Shown: piece after piece, positions 1-12,200 of the stretch
Numbering within the stretch: the stretch's first letter is position 1
Layout of the letters: every line of letters begins with the position of its first letter
NCBI GenBank assembly: GCA_024305745.1
Contig: JAHRBS010000001.1
Location: 496,001-560,000 of the forward strand
DNA: 64,000 nt
DNA from: Polyporus tsugae
Lineage: Eukaryota; Basidiomycota; Agaricomycetes; Polyporales; Polyporaceae
Reading direction: 5' to 3'
Notes under the pieces: generated by a model
The model's database searches: none
What the model saw: the letters and a program-made list of their open reading frames with translations, nothing else
What the model was told of the DNA's origin: nothing
Made by a program: the position numbers and the translations under genes

Positions 1-254
1 ATCGAGGACTGCTACACACAGTCGAAGGGTTCGACCGCGACGATGGGTAACTTCTTGAAGGCTACCTTCGCTGCCGTACGTATCCCACCTCTTCGCTGGG
101 TTGAGATCGTGACTTATAGGATGCTCGCGTGCAGATCACGAAAACGTACTCGTACCTCACACCCGACCTCTGGCGCGAGATTGCTCTCTCCAAGTACCCG
201 TACGACGAGCACAGCGGGCACCTACAGCTCGCGCAGGGCAAGAAGGCGTACTAG
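1..254 (+). CDS. RPS2: 40S ribosomal protein uS5 (RPS2), 3' end only
   Basis: C-terminal part of the small-subunit ribosomal protein uS5/S2, which sits at the mRNA entry side of the 40S subunit. Two exons are visible, 1-75 and 135-254, joined over a 59-nt intron (76-134) with GTACGT donor and GCAG acceptor. The spliced 64 residues contain [18 protein letters not shown]-like MGNFLKATF and [12 protein letters not shown], which match the conserved end of eukaryotic S2 proteins, followed by a short fungal tail ending GKKAY and a TAG stop. The gene starts upstream of the window, so the N-terminal S5 domain is not seen. The identification rests on recall of the family motif and is strong. Confidence 0.93.
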
Positions 255-1347
255 ACGCCTTCGGCTCTGGATGAGGTTCGGGGAGGTTTGATCGTTGATT
301 GCATCTCTGTATTGCTGCTGTGTTTCTAGCACCTTCTCTCTGCCACCAAAACGTTTAGGGATGTCATTATTACCATGATGCAATATGACAATGACTCCAT
401 GCACGACTGTATCCGTCGATGTCGCTTCACATCTGGTCCCCTAAGGCATTGCATTCAAGTTTGGTGCGCGAACCAACGTCCAGTATCTGGACGCCCAGAC
501 ACTTGGGATGCGATGTGAGTACTTAATACTAGGAATTCGTCTACGTCAAGGTGAAGACGCTGATCTAGTACGTATGTACATAGGTGGCATCGATACTGGT
601 GAGACGGTACGGTCTCGAGTCCAGTTCGTAGCTCTGAGCTCACTCATCACGGGTGAATTGCAAGGCACGTCTTGGTGGCGAGTAGAGGGCTGTAGAGGAT
701 CATGGCTCGGGTTATGTTGATCGTGGCGATCACTTGGCCCAGAACCCACCCCCGCTCCTTGGACTGACGCTTTCGTTGTCGAGACTAGCGTCAAACTTGT
801 TGAATCAGGAAGGGTTTGAGCAAGAAGCTTCTCGCCAGCGTCATTGTCTCCGAGTGTCATGGCCAGGCTCCCTGCCGTCAATATTAATGGGGGAGAGCAG
901 ATTGCGCGTTGATACTGTAGTCGACTACTTAGATTGCACCAGAATCGGTAGTGGTTCACATATACCGCCCTTCCATGGCGGAATCGAGACGATGTATGCC
1001 ATGCCGGCCATACAGCCAGTAACAAGTCGTCCAGGATATAGCAGGCGTCTGGCAGGTGTACACTATTCTGATAATCAGAGAGAAGAGACTGCTAGACATA
1101 CGTCGAGGACATGACGTTGAATATTGGCCGTGGTGCAGCAAAGTGCAGTGGTGGTTAGTGCCAGCAGCCAGGCTGCGTGCATGGCGCATGGCCCGGCGTG
1201 TTGGCAATGATGCGGCCCGAATGTGGGCTTGCCGGCCGGAGGTGAGGGTGCCGAGGGGCCGCGTTGTACCACTTGATTAGTAAGCCGAGGATAGCCTGGC
1301 AGTCAGGACTCAACGTCTTACCCAACTCCAGACTACAAACTACCGGA
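255..1347. other. intergenic stretch, no supportable gene
   Basis: Between the uS5 stop and the first zinc-cluster regulator. Open frames here (for example 546-1025 on the minus strand) have no family motif and no splice pattern that extends them. The stretch must hold the uS5 terminator and the promoter of the regulator starting at 1348. No clear TATA box was recognised. Confidence 0.5.
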
Positions 1348-4300
1348 ATGTCTACCGAGGAGGTCGAAATCCGCTCGCGGCTGAAACATTCAAGAGCCTG
1401 CGAGTTTTGCAGGCGGAGGAAAGGTGCGCCGATTCACCTGCAGCTCAGGACTGCGCCGATGTTCCCGAACATTGCTGAAAGCGAGGCTCAGTTGGTTGTG
1501 AGTTCCAGGTTTTTCTGGCCTTGCATCCTGCATCGATGCCCAATTTTCTGCCGATGTGCAGGTGATGCGGCAGACAGGGCAGATAACCGCTGCTCCATGT
1601 GTATTGCTCACGGCATGGAATGCCGGTACGACCCTACTAGAAAGGTACGTCTGCGCGCGGGTCTCGTCTGTCAGTAGTTTTGTCTTACACTCAGACAGAT
1701 GAACCGGCCTACAAAGAAGTGAGTGTGATTTTTTGCTCGGCATCTTGCCGCAGGAAGTCAGAGCTGGGTATTCTCGTCACCGCCCGTGGACGCCGAGAAC
1801 GTGTTTGGTTTGTCTTCGATGGCTGGCGCCTGCGTTCACAGTACTTTCCATGGTGTCGAACCTTTAATAAAGAGATCTAAGGCCAGGAAACAGCTCGGTT
1901 GAGAAGTTATTCTCCAGATCTTCACTAGGGAAGGACGCGGGTCAGGTAAACTTACCCGTTTCACCAAAAACCTCCGGATTAGTCTCCAGAAAGGCTCTGA
2001 TAGGACGGCGATATGATAAAGTCCTTCCTCGTAATCGGGGTTTCTCCTTTCTTTTGTAGCTGACCACAGTCGACTCGGCCACCCCAACAGATACGTTGAG
2101 GCCCTCGAGACCCGCATATCCAAAGTCGAGGATCTATTAACAAAGGTATGCTACACTATGCTTAGTTGTCATTCATGCCATACTGTCAGGCTGACTGCAG
2201 GCCCAGCTGCAATCAGACGCTGCGCAAGCGGGAGATGATGCCGAGCATCTTGAGGACGCGCTGAGGGCACAGCCGCGCTCCAATATCTCCAAGCACCCCC
2301 ATCCAACTTGGTCATCGATCAAGGCCATCTACCCGCGAGGTGTCCACCCATCGACCGACTCCTCCGAAGAGATCGACCCGAGCGACAACGAGGAGGGATT
2401 CGCCGTGACGGACATCAACTTCAAGGGCTACACTGGAAAGTCGAGCAATTTCGACCTCGTCCGCACCGTCATCGGCTTGAAGAGCACGCACACGGGTGTC
2501 TCTACAGACATCGAATCTGACAGGCCGTTCACCAATCTCCAGAAACGATTTAGACCTGTAAGCGTCCATTAGCTCCTTGCCGACCCGGCCGTTTCCACGA
2601 GTAGACGTTGATGGCCGCTGCTGAAGGATGTTCTCGCTATTCCCTCCATGGCTTCCAACGCCGTCCCGCCATTCAGGGAAAAGGACTTTCCGCCGCCAGA
2701 CGTCATGGCCGAGCTTATCGGCCTATACTTTGTCCACCTCAACACGTATCTCGGCCTTCTCCACCGCCCGACGTTCGAGGGCGAGCTCAAGAACGGCCTG
2801 CATCTTCGGGACAGGGGCTTTGGGACCGTCGTGCTCCTCGTCTGTGCGACTGGCAGCGCGTGGGCATACGGCTCGCTTCACGCCGACCCGCACCAGACCC
2901 CTGGATGGCAGTGGTTTGACAAGGTTAGCTCCGCCGAGTTTTCGCTCCTTGCACGACCAACGATATATGACGTTCAAGCATGTACGGTATGTTCTTTCAA
3001 TCACCCTCAGGCTCTCACCCGACATTTGAAGGACACAAGCTGAGTTGATCACAGCTCATGGCGGCGTACGTGAACGCGACAAACTCTCCTCAAGGCACGT
3101 TGCCGATCCTGAGCTTAGGCATTCGGATGGCCCAGGACGTCGGTGCCCATCGAAAGAAGATGTATAGCACGACGCCGACGGTTGAGCAAGAGCTTTGGAA
3201 ACGCGCTTTCTGGTCCGTCCTACTATACGTTCATCAAACGTTGTAGCTTTCTCAAGATCATGAAGGGCGCTAGTCTCCATGGATAGGTTAGCAAGCTTTG
3301 GCATGGGGCGACAGTGCACCATCCATGATGAAGAGTGAGTTGTATGCGCGATGCGTAAGTTTCGTCCGCTTCGCTGATGCTGTTTATAAGCTTCGACCTC
3401 GATCCCATGACCGAGTGCGACGACGAATATTGGTCGGATCCCGACCCGTCTCATGCATTCCGGCAACCCTCTGGCCGGCCGTCGAAGGTCGCTTTCTGCA
3501 ATGCGTTCATCCGATTGTCGAAGATCCAAGCGTTCGCGTTGCGCACGATCGTGAGTCTTTTGGCAGTTGCACTACCCAAGGACGGGCAGCCTCTGACCGG
3601 CCCTTTCGAGCAGTACACAATCAACAAGTCTAAGCTCATCTTGGGCTACGTTGGTCCAGAGTGGAAGCAGCGCATCGTCGCGGAGCTCGACTCTTCGATG
3701 AACAAGTGGCTAGACACAATACCTTCCCACTGTAAGCACGTCTGCGCCCGTCAGGGTCTCAACCTGGAGTCATTGACCGATGTATCCTTCAGTAATCTGG
3801 GACCCTAAGCGCGAAGACGTCCTCTTCCTCAACCAATCCGCAATTCTCTACGCCAATTACTACCAGATGCAGATATTCGTCCACCGCCTCTTCATTCCCT
3901 CCCCGCGCCGACCACTTGCCAACGCGAATCTCTCCCTACCGTCGATGACGATCTGTGTGAATGCGGCGCGTGCGTGTTTGCGGGTGCTTGACGTGCAACA
4001 TCGCCGTGCAATGGCGTCTGGGGCGGAGGCGTCTGGGGTTACGATCTATGCGTTGACCCCTCTGCAGATGCCGCTGTTCACGGTGGGGATGATGCTATTG
4101 GTGTACCTGTGGTGCGGGGCGAGGGATACGCGTGCGGCCCTGGATGACGTCGACGTGTGCTTGAATATTCTGAAGCGCTTGGCAGAGACGTGCGTAGTTC
4201 CCCATGAGCAATCTCTCACCGCGCTCTGATTATAAGGCCACCTTCTTCTAGCGGCAATTTCGCTGCACGGAAACTTGAGTGCGTACCGACACCGCTTCTC

Positions 4301-5338
4301 CTTATCCGACCGCTTTCGTATCCTGATCGTTCTGCAGGGTAATTCTACGGGTGATGAGCCCGATTGCACAGCGGCCGCCCAGCGAGCGGTCCTACCCATC
4401 GTCAAGCTCGAATCTGGCCAAGGAAGGCCCGAAGACTATCGAAGAAGTGATCACAACCGCAATGGAACACCTCGACCTCTCCATGTTCAGCCTCGGTGAC
4501 TGTTTCGATGGCTCCAACAGGTTGGAGACTCCACAGAGCGGCGAGCCCATGGTGTCTACGACTCCCACGCCGTGCGCGAGAGGGCTGTCAATGCCATCGC
4601 CGTTCGCCAAGGATGGTCCGTGTGTCGGTTTGGCCGGGATGATGACGCCTGAACAGACCGCGAGCCACAACCGGCTCGCATTCAACGCTTTCGCCGGCTG
4701 CGACATGTGGGCTCTCCAACTCAACACGATTGGTAGCGGCCTCAGAGGCCTCATGCCCGATAATTTGCCCTCCGGATCAGCCACGATCCCCGGATCCACG
4801 CCGCCTGCGGATGGGGTCTCTCCCGCGTCCTCGCTCGATGGAGTGCCGACGCCGAGCGACCCGGGGATCGCTGGCCCGTCGGATTTCGACTTTACGTTCG
4901 GGAACGTGCTGATGTCGGACGACATGGACTTCTTCGACTCGCTCTCCAGCATGATCGGGAACTTCCAGAACCCGCTTCCGCCAGCCCCCGGGTCGTCTTG
5001 CGGGCCCCCGGAATCTACAACCTCGTTCGCGACGAGCGCGGAGCCGACACAGACGTGCACGCTTAGTCAGTTGGAACTTCCCCCGGCGGCGGCGGCGGCG
5101 GCGGATCCCTCGCTGTTCGAGGTTCAGATTGGGGGTGGTCAGGATCCGACGCTGTGGCAGTGGATTTCTGCGCCGGATGGCGAATTGTGAGTGCCACACA
5201 AATCATTTATGCCGCTCAACGCTGCGTGAGGAGTTGACATGCATGCTCTTCGGCTTTCGTCGTAGATGGAACCACTGGGAAGCCTACGTTCAGAACCAAG
5301 GAGCAGCAGCAGCAGACAGCAACCAGCCGATGTTCTAG
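1348..5338 (+). CDS. Zn2Cys6 transcription factor with fungal-specific TF domain (paralogue 1)
   Basis: Fungal binuclear zinc-cluster regulator acting in the nucleus. Exons: 1348-1423, 1492-1497 (6-nt micro-exon), 1562-1644, 1699-1718, 2091-2145, 2201-2557, 2627-2986, 3055-3212, 3266-3334, 3391-3550, 3614-3731, 3793-4189, 4252-4278, 4338-5186, 5266-5338. They sum to 2808 nt, 935 residues. With the micro-exon the zinc cluster reads CEFC-x6-C-x9-CSMC-x6-C. A short coiled-coil follows (YVEALETRISKVEDLL). The middle-homology domain (PF04082 type) begins near FPPPDVMAELIGLYF and contains LGLLHRPTF, RMAQDVGAHRKK, FWALVSMDR and DDEYW. The C-terminal third is Ser/Pro/Gly-rich, typical of activation regions. 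The residue before the third Cys is Gly, where Arg or Lys is usual. Target genes are unknown; XlnR-like regulation is inference from domain layout. Confidence 0.9.
1492..1497 (+). other. 6-nt micro-exon in zinc-cluster regulator 1
   Basis: TTGGTT lies between a CTCAG acceptor and a GTGAGT donor, with flanking introns of 68 and 64 nt. It joins the last G of exon 1 to GTGAT of exon 3 and reads Val-Gly-Cys. This supplies the third zinc ligand, which is missing if exon 1 is spliced straight to 1562. Confidence 0.8.
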
Positions 5339-7437
5339 ACGTGGACGCGATCGCACGTTATGGGACACCTTCTTAGCGATATATCATATACCAGATATAC
5401 GTATTTCTAGACTGGCACATAATTACACTTGGATAGGGAGGCTGCATAGATGAACATTGAAGATATATACGTGTGGACGATGTCACGAAAAAGTTGTAAC
5501 CTTACCTGGTCAAATGCACCGTAGACTTTATCGAAAAAGTTGGCTGTTCCTTCATTTTTGTTACACCGCTCAGTTACATAACATAAAATTTATATGATCC
5601 CAATGATGTTACAGCGATCAGTAGTACGACTAATTTCCGTCCGCCAGCAGAGTATCCAACGATACCACGAGCAGCGACCGGCGCGCCATCCCGGTCCGCC
5701 GCGCAGAGGAGGTGCATGGAGTCTATGCTCTGCTGGCTTGGATGTATTGGAGATGAAGCGCGGATGTGAAGGGCGTATGGGGGGTGATCGTCGTATTCGG
5801 GGTCTAGCGTACCAGCCGGACAGGAGAGTCCATGGTGCCTGACCAGTGGAACGTCCCCGTGCCATCGGCGTGGATGGACTCGGAGGGTTGGGGGAGGGAT
5901 ACCGATGGCGAGGGCACCTAGTTTGAGGGTCGTTTACGAAGTCTTGAGGAATGCCGCTTGAGTTGGAGACGTTCGCTCCACCATTCGTCGAAACGTGGGT
6001 CTCCTCCAATTGCGTGGCCAACCGCGAAGGGGGCGGAGGCGTTGGGGAACAGCGTGGATGCCCACTGCTATGCCCGCGAGGCCTCCCTGGTCGAAACGAG
6101 ACAACAGAGGGTGTTGCGCACGGGCATACCTGCGGAATAATAAGTTAGGTGTGGGGAGCGTTATGAGGGCGCACAGTTCGACTCACCCAGGGTCACCCCG
6201 AAGGCCGGGAGTGTCCGACGACTCATCCATGTGGCATCGTTAACTGCACCTCGCTGTCAGTCTTCTCGAGAGGGTTTGACAAGCTAGCGAACTTACCATC
6301 CATCCATCATCATCATGCCCGATAAGGAACCGCGCTCCGCCGTGGGCTGTGTGACTAGCACAGATATGCTCCAGAAGATTGGGGGTGGCACTGGGTGAAC
6401 GCGCGTGGTAGTATTGCCGACGGGGGAATATCTTGCGGCCGAACTCCTGTCCGAGAAACAGACGTCGGAGACCGACGTGGAGTGGGAGACAATGGTCGGA
6501 TGGCCGAGGAAGGCTGAGGCCCCATGACCGGGTGAGAAGTTTGTCTGCGAGAGGTAGGGAAGAGCGCGTCGTCGCTGGCTGGAGTGAAGCATCTCTATGT
6601 GGGGAAAATGAGGGAAGTGGGATGAGGAGCTTGGGGAGACGGGGGAAGTCCTTATATACGAAATCCGAACGGGTGCCGCCGCGCCATAGCCGAGATGGGG
6701 ACGCTGCGAATGAATCCGCAGCAGTCGCATCGACCGGTGCGGTTAAGCTGCTATTTGCCGGCTTTGTAGCAGCAGGGCGTAGTCACCTTCTTTTAAAGAC
6801 AAAGACCTTTGATCACGAACAATGGACAACTCGGTGCCGCCAACCGCTACGCATGGGGCAAGCCTGACGGCCCAGACTCTGATTATCCACAATAGACAGA
6901 TGGACAGAAACAAGCGTTAGCGTTGATTGGCGATCATGAATTGCATTCAAATAACGCACCGGCGTGCGACCCCGTCCAGTGAGGGAGCGACCTGCCGAAA
7001 TGTGAGATACGACTAACTCCTAGTTCTACGTCTGCCTGGGACAAATCGTGTCAGCTCAGATCCAGCATCATGGCGGGAAAACATCACGTAGCGCGCTGCG
7101 CAATACTGTATGTATTGGCACATGATAGGGCCCGGCGGTTGTAGTTCAAGCACTGGCTGTCGCTAACACTGCTACGTTAGGACCCGACGGTGGCTGGCAC
7201 ATTGCCATTAAACAAACGCAGAGTTGCCATTTGAACCTCGAGAAGTGCTACATAGCGTTCAGCTCCTGTGCTGTTGACTAACCGGGCCGATCTTAACGAA
7301 ATATGTTACCCCGCCTGTAGGTCTAGTGATCTCGAGAATTTCTGTCGCGTCCAGTCGACATATACATGTAGATGCTACCGATCGCACAATTGGAACGGCT
7401 GTTCGCCATCGGCAGAAACCTAGTACGAAGACGCGTT
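5339..7437. other. intergenic, with a possible unrecognised or decayed minus-strand gene
   Basis: Downstream of regulator 1. On the minus strand an open frame from about 6730 to 6293 ends at a GTAAGT donor, with a GTGCAG acceptor about 50 nt on, then a second GTGAGT to CCGCAG intron near 6190-6130. Spliced frames run into stops near 6080 and no family is recognised. It may be a non-coding transcript, a gene remnant or chance. 6740-7437 shows nothing. Confidence 0.2.
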
Positions 7438-8829
7438 TTAACAAAATACCCTGCAGGCCTGAGCGCGACTGAACCAGACACCTACCAAAATCGTCCGTGT
7501 ACTCATCACCAGCGAACCGTCCTCGTCGCGCTCTCCCCAAGCGATAGGCACTTTCTCGTTCTCCGCCACCTCGAAGGCCAGACCCTTTCTACGCCATTTA
7601 GCCCAACCCATCGCAATCCGCTCCGCAGTCTCCCGCACGAAGGTGTGGGTGCCCCCCTCGTCGCCGGCTGTCGGCGCCATGTACGTGTACGCAGTGCACA
7701 GCTCGAAGACGACACACTCTAGATTGGCGAAGTGCGACGCCCTCGCTGCGAGGACTCCGAGGATTCGATCGAGCCAGTCGTCTTGGTCGTATGCGACTAC
7801 CATGGGGTCGAGGACGACGGTGAGGTCCGTAACGCCAGAGCAGGCAAGGTTGGACAGAAAGTCGATTGCCCAGTGCAGATTGTTGGTGCGGGGAAAGAAA
7901 TCGTGTTGGCAGCCGTAACAGCCCAGGAGGCGGAGGTGTCGTATATTAGGGCACTGGGAGAGCGTGAAGCATCCCAACAGCTGTCGCTTGACGAAGGCGT
8001 GGGGTGGATCTGCAGAAAAGGTGAATGACTTGTTAGTGATAGTCGTTGTCCCACTCACTTGTGTCGTCTGTGCCCGCCAAGGACAGTAAGAGTGCGAGTT
8101 CCAGACTGTCTAAAGAGGGCCCTAAGGACCGCACAAATGCGAGTATGGATTCCAATAAGGCCGATGGTTCTCCGCCAGACACTACCAGGGAGAGGAAATG
8201 GAGTCGGCCGCCTACGTCATGAGCCACCAACCGTCTTGCGAGCGCAGTACAGAAATTCTGGTCTGGCTGACACCACATACGTACGTCTGATAGTAGTGAC
8301 GTTGCCGGAGAGAAAGGTAGTAGATCTGGGTCCTGGTCGTCCAAGTACACTTGCGTCACGGAAAGAGAACGGAGACGGGGAAGACTGAATATGCAGTCCA
8401 CGACGCTGTTGCCTCGGATTCTCGCGAGTCTAAGCTCTTCCAATGACCGGAGTGTTGGCAGTGCCGTCGGTGCCAGTTGTATGCGTTGTATGCTCAGCTG
8501 TCGTATATTCGCCATCCTTTGCAGGAGGTCGAAGAGGGCCGGGCCGGCACGGTCACTTCCGGAGCAACCACAATACCGGGTGCTCCAGTGAGGGAGGAAG
8601 CAGTCCACATCCAGGCATTTGACATACGCTCCAATCTCGGGAGTCTTGTTCAAGACATCGAGGAAGCCGGGAAGCATCGAGCAAGAAAGCGTGAGGTGGT
8701 GGAAGAGATGGAGTCGGGTGCTGGGGAGCTTGAGCAGACGGTGGCACAGACGGAGAGGGAGAGATAGTCGTCGTAGAGGTGATCGATGACTCTATCCTCG
8801 AGCTCGGGGGGAAGGATGGGGCTGGTCAT
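7438..8829 (-). pseudogene. F-box/LRR-like protein gene with an early frameshift
   Basis: Looks like one of the many basidiomycete F-box-like proteins, which would be substrate adaptors of SCF ubiquitin ligases. The N-terminus from 8829 reads ILPPELEDRVIDHLYDDYLSLSVCATVC, an F-box-like helix pair. Around 8729-8730 the frame breaks; the continuation (LPSTRLHLFHHLTLS...MLPGFLDVLNK) is in another frame, consistent with one lost base. The rest is open: leucine-rich segments such as NIRQLSIQRIQL and LEELRLARIRG, then a 49-nt intron (8058-8010, GTGAGT to CTGCAG) and a second exon 8009-7438 ending CRVFC. Either the gene is broken, translation starts at the internal Met near 8677, or there is a sequencing error. 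It lies between two convergent regulator genes. Confidence 0.55.
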
Positions 8830-9278
8830 GGTGGTGACAATGATGAATCGTGGAGGGTCAAAGAACGTGCAAGACGGTGCTAAACGTGACAACCAACGCA
8901 GCGACAGCGGGGTACAGATATCCCAATATCTCCGCTCATAATTTTGTGCTCCGCGCGTCCTTTCGAAGTGGCTTTCGGAACAAGCTTGGCTGCGGTAGGT
9001 TCGGATCCAAGCTCTAGCTTTTAGGTATTGGGGAACTACTGAAACAACACATATAAGTACACAAGATATCGGAACAGCATAGCGAACGATAGCCGGGAAC
9101 AATGAGAATAGTCTGCGGTACCACAACGTGGATGATCTACATGCCTTGCGGCGAAAGATCGAAAGGGATATCCACACCACTCATGGTAGTGAGATACGCG
9201 CCCCATTCCGACCACCTGCGCAACGATAATTGACAATTGGTCAGATAACGTCCAGCGCATGCGACGTGGGTAGACAGC

Positions 9279-12200
9279 TCACTCAAGCGACGTAGGTGCA
9301 GAAGACCACATCTCAACCATGTTATCCTCGAACATCATGGACACGTCAGTGTCCGCACCCGTCCCAGCGGCCGCCGGCTGCTCGAGGGGCTGTGGTTGGA
9401 TCTGCTGTATATTCGAAACTAGCGGAGCGGGGGTTGGTAGTGGTAGTGACATCGCTGCAAGGAGCTGGCTGTAGTCCGCAAGCGACATCTCGGACGAGAC
9501 GGGCCCGAAGGCGTTCCCGTTCATGCCCTCGCCGCCAAGCCCGCCGTTGGACAGCGGCACGGGGACAGATGCGGGAGCGAGGCCCTCGTGCCGATGAGAG
9601 TCGGGGTAGTACGCCTGCTGTTGCTGTTGCATCTGAGGCGCGAAGTGTGGTTGTTGCTGAGGGGCAGGGGCGCCAGCGGAGAACTGTGAGCTAAAGCCAT
9701 GATGGAACGGAATCCGCCCCAGGTCTTTCGTATGAAGCGGCAGCTCGAAGGACAAGTCCATCGGGAAGTCGCCATTCGCGGTGTCATACGTCGCTGGCAT
9801 ATGCGAGGAGTTCGACGACGACGAAGTCCCATTTGTCTGCAGGTTCGAGTAGTAGTACGGCGAAAGCCCATCCTTCCGCGGATCGTGGGCAGGTTCTGGG
9901 GCGGGGGCGTCCGCGCGCACTATCGGGCCCCAGCTATCGTTGGCTGCGTCGCGAGCGAATGCCGCGCCTATAAGTGTCCCGATGGTGGGCTTTCCGACGG
10001 AGGTAAAAGGTGATTCGCCAGGCTGAGGGAGCTCTCCCACGGATATGAGTCCGTTGAGTACATCCCTATCCAGGAGGAATCAGTGCCACTAGGACGCGCG
10101 AATGAGGTATGTTACGCACCATAACCTTCGTGATGAGTACGTGCTATCATAACCCATGTCACTGAGCGTCATGATGTGCCCGATGAATAGAGTAGAACGC
10201 ACTGCTGTTCGAGCGCTTTCAACATTTGCATGCATTTGTGCACGTCCGCCATAGCCGCTTCATTGGACAGACCCGATCGTTTTGCACCCCACAGATTGAA
10301 GAGGAGCACGAGACCCGATGTAAACAACGGCAGCTGCACACAAGCTCATCAATTGAGTAAAGAGTAGGAACGGGAATGGAATATGGATTACTCGATTAAG
10401 GATCAGAGACTTCTTGTTCTTCTTGAACTGAGTCTCCATGACGTGCGTCGCGGAGCGTGCCGCATTCGTGCAGATGGCCAACGACGGGAACGGTAGACGG
10501 TTGGCTTTGCTGGGCTGGATGAAGGGGCGGTGTACGCATATCTGAAGCCAGTAATAGTTCGCGTATAGCGTGCAAGACTGGTTCATGAAGATGTCGTCTT
10601 CGCGGTTCGGGTCCCACTTCACTTTCAAACCCAGGACAACGTCAGCGCTAGTTCGCGACAAAAAGACGAGCAGCAGCGTACGGTGCTCAGGAACGGTGTC
10701 AATCCATTTGTTAAGGGCGGAGTCCAACTCTGCAACGGTACGCTGTTCCCATTCCGAGCCGACATAACCAAGCGTTTGCTTGGATTTGTTGATTGAATAC
10801 TAAAGGAAACGTTAAAGGCTGACAGACATAACTGAACATGTCGGTGCCTACGTACGATGGTCCGCGAAGCATACGCAAGGATTTTCTGCAGCCGAACCAG
10901 GCAGTTCGCAAAGGCGATATTGGAGGGGTTTCCCTCGGGCTGTTTGAACGCTGACTCTGGATCGGCATTCACCCAGTACTCATCGTCAACCTCAGTCATT
11001 GGATCAAGATCGAAGCTGCAGGACAGCGCGTCAGCAAACGAGTAGATCAGTGGCAATGAAATCAACATACTCTTCGTCGTGAAGGCCGCACGGCCGACCC
11101 AGTCCGAAGCTCGCAGTACGATCCAAGTAGACCAAGACCCTATCGTATCCGCACGTCAGCAACGTCAACAAGAGATATGACGGGTATTTGTCCGCACCAA
11201 ACAGCGCGCCGCCACAGCTCGTCCTCTGCCGATGGCGCGACGCGATACACCTTTTTTCGATGCGCCCCCACATCCTGTACCATCCGGAGCCCCAGACCCA
11301 TGACGGTCCAGCTTCCTTGCGGCCGACTCGACAGCGCAAGATATGAAGCAATGAGCTACAGGTACAAGCGTATGGGTATTCAGCATGAGCGGCGATAGGT
11401 TGACCGGCCATAGGTTGGCATCACGCACCGCGCACGCCTGCACGTCTTCCACCTTCGGCCTATCAAAGATAGACCACCGCACGGTGTCCACCTGGGTGAA
11501 CCAGCACCAACCCGGCGTGGCCCCGTCATCCGTCTCCACTCGCGGATCGTCTGTCCACCGAGAGCCGATGGCACACACCAGGAGCAGGACGGCGCCGAAC
11601 GCTTTCTCGCGCAAGTGCAAACCATCCTGGACGTTGTTCTGGAAGGTCGGTCTGTGAAGGAGGGGCAGGTAGATGTTTACGCCGTCGAAATAGCCGTCGA
11701 TCAGCTTCTCCATAAGGTCTGCGGGCGGGAAGTTACGATATGGCGCCTGCTCCACCCGTTCCCTCCCCGCCTTCAGGATCTAAGGAGATGCACATTGACT
11801 AAACTGAGGGAAGTAAAGAAAGGAAAGAGGACGCACCGGGAAGTCCACGGCCGGGACAGTCTTAACGTCTGCCGCGGCCGACGGCTCCGTGCCTTTGGGA
11901 CGATCGGCGCCGGGGTACTTCTGCTTGATCACCGTCTGGAGGAACATCAGGTTGCTCGACTTGCCGTGATAGCGCATCTGATCTGGGTTACGGTTTATCG
12001 TGAGCCGCTTGAGGTTCTCGAGTATGCTCAGCCGTGCTTCACGCTCGTCCTCGCTGGGGTCCAGCTCGTCCTCGTCAACGACCGGGGAGGGAGGGTCAAC
12101 GGGTGGTGGTGAGACCCCTGCGACACTTGCAGAAGAGCGCGGTGAAGGAGCCGATACCATTGCGCTCGCCTCAGCAGGTACTGGAGCCACCCGCCAATGA

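Noticed and set aside
546..1025. 159-residue minus-strand frame upstream of regulator 1
   Set aside because: No family signature, unusual composition and no supporting splice or promoter signals.
1264..1677. Reading straight through the zinc-cluster region of regulator 1 as one exon
   Set aside because: The frame is open, but it inserts about 45 residues inside the zinc cluster and ignores good GT/AG sites; the spliced model with the micro-exon gives exact family spacing.
4392..5060. 222-residue minus-strand frame
   Set aside because: Antisense to the activation region of regulator 1; no motif.
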